A stretch of DNA of 64,000 nucleotides from Litoditis marina (taxonomy: Eukaryota > Nematoda > Chromadorea > Rhabditida > Rhabditidae), in assembly GCA_964036275.1 (NCBI GenBank), contig OZ038434.1, positions 25,899,413-25,963,412 of the forward strand. The letters run 5' to 3'. Below are positions 58,478 through 64,000 of the stretch, piece by piece. Below the pieces are notes generated by a model. It saw only the letters and a program-made list of their open reading frames with translations. It was not told the DNA's origin and searched no databases. Position numbers and translations under genes: made by a program. Positions within the stretch are counted from its first letter, which is position 1. Each line of letters begins with the position of its first letter.

Positions 58478-60034
58478 ATTTATGTATGATACGTTTTCTT
58501 TCATGAAAAACCACAAGAAAGTTCATTTTGGGTGGAACCTGATTCTGTTACGAATTTCGCATGAAAATCTCATATTCTTTCCTTTATTTAGCCGAAAATA
58601 GGAAATACGGGATTATCAGTGATAAACCTCGAGATTCCGCAAATCTATCCAAAACACATTATGACGACGATATTCAGAGAGCATATAAGAATAAGAATAA
58701 GAATATTTATTGAATGGTGATTCAATTATAGGAAAAAAGTATTAGACAAAAATGTAAAGGCGAAAGAATCAAAAGGGGAGCTCAGGGGAGTATTGTTATT
58801 GTTTGATGGTACGTAGATTGGCATCAGGAGACAGATTCGTCCAGGGTGCATCAGACTGTAACAACAATATTGGAACATACATAACTCAGTTGGTATGTAA
58901 AATCTCTCTCCCCTCTCTCTGTCTCTCCCTCTTTCTCTCAACCTCTTTCTCTCTCTAGAAAAAAGGAACTAAAACGAACCTTTCATCCAACGGATAGATA
59001 TCTCAATTGATAGGTGAAATGAGGGCGAGTGTTTCAAGAATGTCAGTCTTTTTGAGACTTTCACTAAAACGTTTTGCAGATTCTACACTTATGACTTCAG
59101 TAGGTAGTTTTGGGTATATAAGACCGTGCAAAGTGAAAAGAAGATGTTAGAATAAAAGAGGACGGATTCGTTCGAAAAAAAACCATGATGAATAAGAGCA
59201 GTATAAATATGTACTCCTTCCACCAACGAAGACAGCAAACAGCCGATTCAAGTATGAAATGTGTCGTTGATTACCTGTGAGCAGATGAGAGAGTGTGTAG
59301 ATCAAGGATACGCAGACCGCCCAGTCTCAACAAACATCCTACGTTTCTCCGAAAAGATACACATTGATAATAATTGGAATATTCGAATGCATACTGTAGT
59401 ATTTCACATCAAAGTGAAAGAGGCTAGACGGGTACCACAGACACCGTGTTCGTTAAAGTTAATAGAAGAAAATATTGGAAAACAATAGAGATTTGCTTGC
59501 TTCTTAACGTCTATTTTATGCATGTGGTAGAAGCAAGCATTACGCAGACTGAAAATAATAACGATTGTCTAGGTAGTTGAGTTTCGTATTCTGATCACAC
59601 ATTGCAGCAATCAATGCTACGGTGTCTGGAATATTGATGTTAGAAACAGTTCCACAGCTTTCAATTCATTTTTGGTGAAACTAGGTGAACAGTCATTGAA
59701 CATTTTTTTTTCCAGATCTTTGTAATACCTTCTCCCAATCAAGATATAATTGGGAGATTACCAGGAGTTACTCGGAATTACGCAAAGCTTCACAAAAATA
59801 TACTTCGACATTGACTTACTTGAGGACAACGAATAAGTCCTACTACTCAGGTGAAAAGTCGCGGGCCGATTCGGCCCGAGTCGGGTGAGATCGGCTCGGC
59901 GTGTTCTGTCGTGTCACGTCGTGAGGTGTCGTGGCGAATCGGCTACGATTCGGCCAGCCTGAGTGCGCCCGCCTGCTAATTGGTTGCTCTGCCGCAATAG
60001 TCCTTCAATTTGCGATTTTTTTTCCGATTCGAAG

Positions 60035-60202
60035 ATGGGAGACAAGTCGTGCTACATGGAAGCCGGAACTTCGACCGGAGCCGGATACGCCAGAGAGAAG
60101 CCAGCAACACCGGAGCATCCAGCAGTCCGCCCCTCAAGTTTTCAAGCCCCGTACCGACCAGTCTTGCTACATGGGACCCAACTAGATGATTCACATGAAT
60201 AA
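60035..60202 (+). CDS. Candidate 55-codon ORF of unknown function
   Basis: ATG 60035 to TAA 60202 (MGDKSCYMEAGTSTGAGYAR... ending LDDSHE), overlapping AATAAA at its stop. The segment is GC-richer than its surroundings and follows a block of iterated GATTCGGCC/GATCGGCTCGG words (59860-59960) like those that mark other elements here. The phrase AGTC-TGCTACATGG occurs twice, in two frames. It may belong to a mobile element. A longer overlapping frame (59931-60185) is also open, so the coding frame is uncertain. Confidence 0.25.
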   Translation: MGDKSCYMEAGTSTGAGYAREKPATPEHPAVRPSSFQAPYRPVLLHGTQLDDSHE

Positions 60203-61156
60203 ATGTCTTGCCCAAAAAAAGAAGTTGAACAATCAGAAAAGTACACTCCAAATAAGAACTATGGTGTCCTCGAAGTAAAATGAGGTTCATACTAAATACA
60301 GTGAACACCTTTAATTTGTTCTGTCATGCCAATACGAAGTCGACTGGAAAAACTAGCGAAAACAAATTTTTTGAGTCTCAGAAAATTGCGCGTTTTCAAT
60401 ATTTGTTACGCGTTCAAATCTAGGGTTTCAGTTTTACAATCCTAGAATTGCGTCTTCATACCACGCGTTTTCAGTTAATTTCCACAGTTTCCAGGGTACT
60501 TACTCTAAGTCATTCGAATGTTGTAGAGAGCGCTACAACCCTCACTAAGTATAATCGTCTAGTGAAAAGTTCACCAACTAAACACACTTCCTGTTGAAAA
60601 GTGTGCAAAAACAGATGAGATTCTATAATCCGAGACACCACGCAATCCATAGATGTATTCAATGTTTTCAAAGTTGTGTTCCAGACAAATCCTTATGAAG
60701 AATGACTTCGAAATGATTTGTTATCAAGTTATACGCCTGAATTTGAATGAAATTTTCACGTACCGAATAACGAACACTTTTCAATTTTTGGATCCGTTTT
60801 ATTTTTGGATCCGACAATTTTGGATCCGTTTTATGTGGTGTACGGTTGTGACTTTGATCTACACTCGATTCGATCAATTCCTGTCTTTGTTGGAGAAATG
60901 AACACAAAAACATTATAATTATTTGCCGTGATATAATTATCTTTACTAGGATTGTGAAAGCTTGAATTTGTGTACGACACAACTTATACTTTGGGTACAG
61001 CAAAAGCACTTTAACGTGTCCGTCCCACAAAGAGAACGTACTCGAGACAGTTAGGTTGAAGTTTGAACTCGACTAATCAGGAGTCTCAAAAGAGACTTAA
61101 GGAAGGAAATTGTGTTTTCGTGTGACGTGGCAATGAAATCAGTTGTACTCTACACA

Positions 61157-61500
61157 TTGGCGGCGAGTCGCCGGCGATATGGAGGGGTCGGCAGAGTGTC
61201 GTCGCCGGCGGGTCGCCTGCGAATATTCTCAGATCGTCGATTCTGGATAAGATGAATGTTAATCAGATACGTATACTTGTAGTTTTTAGGTGGATGACAT
61301 GTTTATACATGAACAATGAAGCCGTGAATCTCATCGTGGATATTTCCGGCGACGATAAGTATATACAACATTTTTATTATCTGTAAAATTATCAGTTCCG
61401 GTATCTGATTACTATATAAAACGTTTAGTGTGAAGGACCTAAAAATAATCGCAGGCGACACTCTGCCGACCCCTCCATGTCGCCGGCGAGTCAGCGGCAA
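61157..61500. repeat. GC-rich foldback element
   Basis: TTGGCGGCGAGTCGCCGGCG at 61157 and its inverse ending GCGGCAA at 61500. The arms (~45 bp) also share GGAGGGGTCGGCAGAGTGTC; the centre is AT-rich and unique. Confidence 0.7.
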
Positions 61501-62285
61501 ATTCTAGAGTAACTTAGAGATTCGTTACATCGAACATATTCATAATAGAAATAAACGGAATTCCCAAATTCAATTCCGTTGATTTTCATTTCTGTGTTCA
61601 CTATGTCACATCAATAAGAATGTGAGATATTGTGTAGTTCGAAATTCCGTGTTTCTGGATTCTGATGTGTCTCACATCTTTCACATGACATTATATCTCA
61701 CTTATCATGCACTAACATTTTATATGGGGTTTTCAGTGAATAATATGAAAATTATCTGGTAATTCTACAATAATGTTTTTTTCAGCCAAGCTAGTTCATA
61801 TAAGTTGTAATGCCTGATGTTGTAACTGCACAACATCCCAATAACTTTATTAACGCACAATTTCAAAGCAACTGATGTACCCATACATACGAATGACAAT
61901 CATCGGATATTAAACACATTCAAGAGCTAGAGATAAAATCAATCACATTTTCATTCTCTATGATGTTCTCAAAAATTATTGGCATTGAAATGTAGCCTAG
62001 TTCTGCTCAATTCTACATAAAATGCGTATATTCTATTCCTCCCACAGAACACAAAAGATGTTGAGCTTAGAGGGGTTAGCTCGGACTTGGACTACATTCA
62101 GAATATACATCACTATGTCCGAGTTGTCCAGGGGTTTTCCCTATATTAGTCGTAGACTTCTCCGATCCATCTGATACTCCTACAGTAGGATCGAACAACT
62201 TTTCAACTCAACCGGGACGGTTACTACTTCATAGAATTCGTTTGAACTCATTCTCCTATGACGTTTGTGTAAGTGTCATTTGGAA

Positions 62286-62784
62286 TCAAGTGGAATACAA
62301 TTCACGTGGGTAGATCACAAGAAATTTGACCCTCTTGATAATCTTCAGGCTCTTCTTTTCATCGATTTTTTTCTGATGCGGAGACAGGTTGAAATAAGTT
62401 TGGAACGTATTTTGGTCGAATACGGTATTCTGTCGAAAAAGACATTGGGACGGAGAGATGAAGCAGTTTCGCACGGGAAATTCGACCTTGATTCTGGAAA
62501 AAAAAGAGTTAGTTGACGTTTATTTATATTTTTTGTCTCAAATAAGCCAAATATTTAATAGAGAACACTCACGTATTGTCGGAATATTATTCAAATCAAC
62601 TGTTTCAAAAAGTTGAAATTAAAACTTCAGAAGAACATATTAGTTTACATATATTTAAAATAACTTGTTGACAACTTTTTCATGGTTGGGATACAACTCA
62701 CTTATGTCTGTGTGCTCTCAGATTGTGCATTCTAGCCTCAACCGAGACAACGCAGAGAAGAAGAAGGACAGTCTTGAACATCAT
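62286..62784 (-). CDS. Secreted neuropeptide-like precursor with allatostatin-C-like Cys core (copy 2)
   Basis: Paralogue of the gene at 57992, on the opposite strand. Exons 62702-62784 and 62286-62493, phase 2/1, 96 aa. The signal peptide MMFKTVLLLLCVVSVEA is nearly identical to copy 1. The prepro region differs (RMHNLRAHRHKIKVEF), then the core VRNCFISPSQCLF is followed by RQNTVFDQNTFQTYF. Here the ring contains Pro, as in typical allatostatin C (CYFNPISC). The C-terminal tail is longer and basic (KKIDEKKSLKIIKRVKF...) and unrelated to that of copy 1. The 38 bp upstream of the ATG are almost identical in both genes. The intron position and phase are shared, so the pair arose by duplication with inversion. 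Both reading frames are intact. Confidence 0.72.
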
Positions 62785-62823
62785 ATTCGAGCGGGCAGGG
62801 ACTATGGGTTACTGTAGCACACA
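62785..62823 (-). promoter_or_regulatory. Conserved upstream block of peptide gene copy 2
   Basis: Reverse complement of 57953-57991 with about one difference. It abuts the ATG of the second peptide gene. Beyond it the two upstream regions diverge, and no equally clear TATA box is seen here. Confidence 0.4.
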
Positions 62824-64000
62824 ATTGTATTATGTGTCTAGAATGAATATGGGTTCATTTGGATGTTCATTAATACTCTCCGGGGTTTAGAAGGGACCAC
62901 CTCCCCGGATAAAATAGGTGTCATCCCCCACACTCCAATCAACCTGAATGTCTGTCATACAGAGAGTTTTTGAGGTTTTGGTCTTGACTATGCAAGTTGT
63001 ATCGAACAATCAGTCTGAGACTGTTTTTTTGGAGCGAAATTGAACAAAAGTTCGTGAATTGGAAAAATATAATAGATTCAACCTTCGTGGGTGGTGGGTT
63101 CTTATGCGACTAACACCGATTTATTTCGGTTTCACTGGATAACCACAAATTTAGCATGGCAGGTTAAATTTCTAAAGACTACAGTTTTGAAACTACGAAA
63201 TCCACCAGAGGAAGACATCGGATAATTCTATTAAATAGGAGATGACCATGACAGAGTTGTGGTTTGAACTGAATACACATCATATTAAACTATTTTCAAT
63301 TGAAAAGCAACGGATCCAACACAAACTATAACCGCGGTGTACGGACACATACCCCCTGTTCTTTCCACTTGCGAGATTGAGCAACGTTGGTGTAGTGGTT
63401 AGCATCAGCTTCTGCCAACCTGTTGTGCTGAATTCGAGTCTCACACGATGCGGATATTTTATGAATTTGGCATCCACTTTAGGCTCGTTTTGAAAAGAAA
63501 AATGAAGCTTATACCCTCACTGATCTTGAATTTGGAAGCAGCTCCACTGCCTCCGCATTTGCTAAATTGAATGTGAATCTGTCTCTCTTTAATCTTCTTG
63601 ACCAAAGGCGATTTGGATATCTAGGATCTTACCACCGAATTATCCCTTCTATGCGCCCCTCAGGACACTTAGCCTGTCGCTTAGAATACGACGTGAAGAA
63701 GTCCACGTGGAAAGAAGACGCGACTACTCAACACTTTCCCTACCCACTCGATCACCACAAGGCTGTATATTTCTACTTGTCTATATGAACCTATATCATC
63801 CTTCTTTGTTATTGTGATGTAACCCTGAAACTATACTGTATCTTTAGTCGGAACCAACACTGAACCACCGTAATCAACCTATCTATATCCGACTTAGCCC
63901 TGGTTTTCCAGCTCGTTCCATATAAAACAACCAGAGGACGTTTGTGTGTGACGGAATTTCTGTTTGGAAAGTTCAACGTTCAAACCAGCCCATATGGTGC
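62824..64000. other. Right-end stretch
   Basis: A tRNA-like sequence (63385-63455) and a third copy of the dispersed repeat (about 63540-63650). The 73-codon ORF at 63567 lies over that repeat and is not supported as a gene. Confidence 0.5.
63385..63455 (+). repeat. tRNA-like sequence (SINE head or tRNA pseudogene)
   Basis: A-box-like TTGGTGTAGTGGTTAGCA and a weak B box (AATTCGAGTCTC) at tRNA spacing. It is preceded by an inverse copy of the TGTGTCCGTACACAGCGG repeat also seen at 45.07 and 57.03 kb. Confidence 0.35.

Larger units (their letters stand above)
58500..62285. other. Stretch between the two peptide genes
   Basis: Apart from the weak ORF at 60035 and the foldback at 61157-61500, no gene is visible. 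It includes a CT tract (58901-58958). Confidence 0.5.

Noticed and set aside
60668..61030. 120-codon minus-strand ORF
   Set aside because: Low-complexity codon use, contains an internal GGATCCGTTTTAT repeat, and no recognisable domain or splice signals.

Overview
The window is animal nuclear DNA, most likely from a nematode. Introns are GT-AG and end in short acceptors such as TTTCAG, TTTTAG and TTGCAG, without a long polypyrimidine tract. Two genes have their start codon 4-5 bases after such an acceptor, the layout expected of a spliced-leader trans-splice site. The DNA is AT-rich, gene-poor and crowded with transposon remnants and (CT)n/(GA)n tracts. All gene models were assembled by hand from splice signals, reading phase and protein motifs, with no alignment or RNA evidence.

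Layout. 1-8.5 kb: no genes; a head-to-head pair of tRNA-derived SINE-like copies (3.6-4.65 kb) and several small inverted-repeat elements. 8.6-19.1 kb, minus: a complete 19-exon gene for the signal recognition particle receptor alpha subunit (629 aa). 19.4-22.0 kb: an inverted-repeat element with GC-rich iterated ends and a small two-exon ORF. 23.3-29.6 kb, minus: a six-exon cysteine-rich gene (239 aa) with a 1.95-kb element in its first intron. 31.0-38.6 kb: a 7.64-kb Foldback/Mutator-like element with 9-bp target duplications, about 1-kb outer inverted arms and inner arrays of a 169-bp tandem repeat. 38.66-41.26 kb: an element with GCTAGC-rich ends and a possible three-exon gene. 42-51 kb: long CT/GA tracts around a truncated Penelope-like reverse transcriptase with a hammerhead-like motif downstream. 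50.8-54.7 kb, plus: a seven-exon four-transmembrane protein gene (229 aa). 58.0 and 62.5 kb: two small, oppositely oriented paralogous genes for secreted peptides with an allatostatin-C-like cysteine core.

The genes do not form a pathway: one is secretory housekeeping, one a membrane protein, two are neuropeptide-like precursors and one is unidentified. The strongest unexplained signals are (1) degenerate copies of exon 3' ends with their splice donors, lying a few hundred bases downstream in the same intron in at least six introns of two genes; (2) the giant Foldback-like element; (3) a recurring class of inverted-repeat elements whose ends or whole bodies repeat a short word, three of which contain exon-like sequence; (4) the inverted peptide gene pair; (5) the Penelope-like remnant with a hammerhead-like core.
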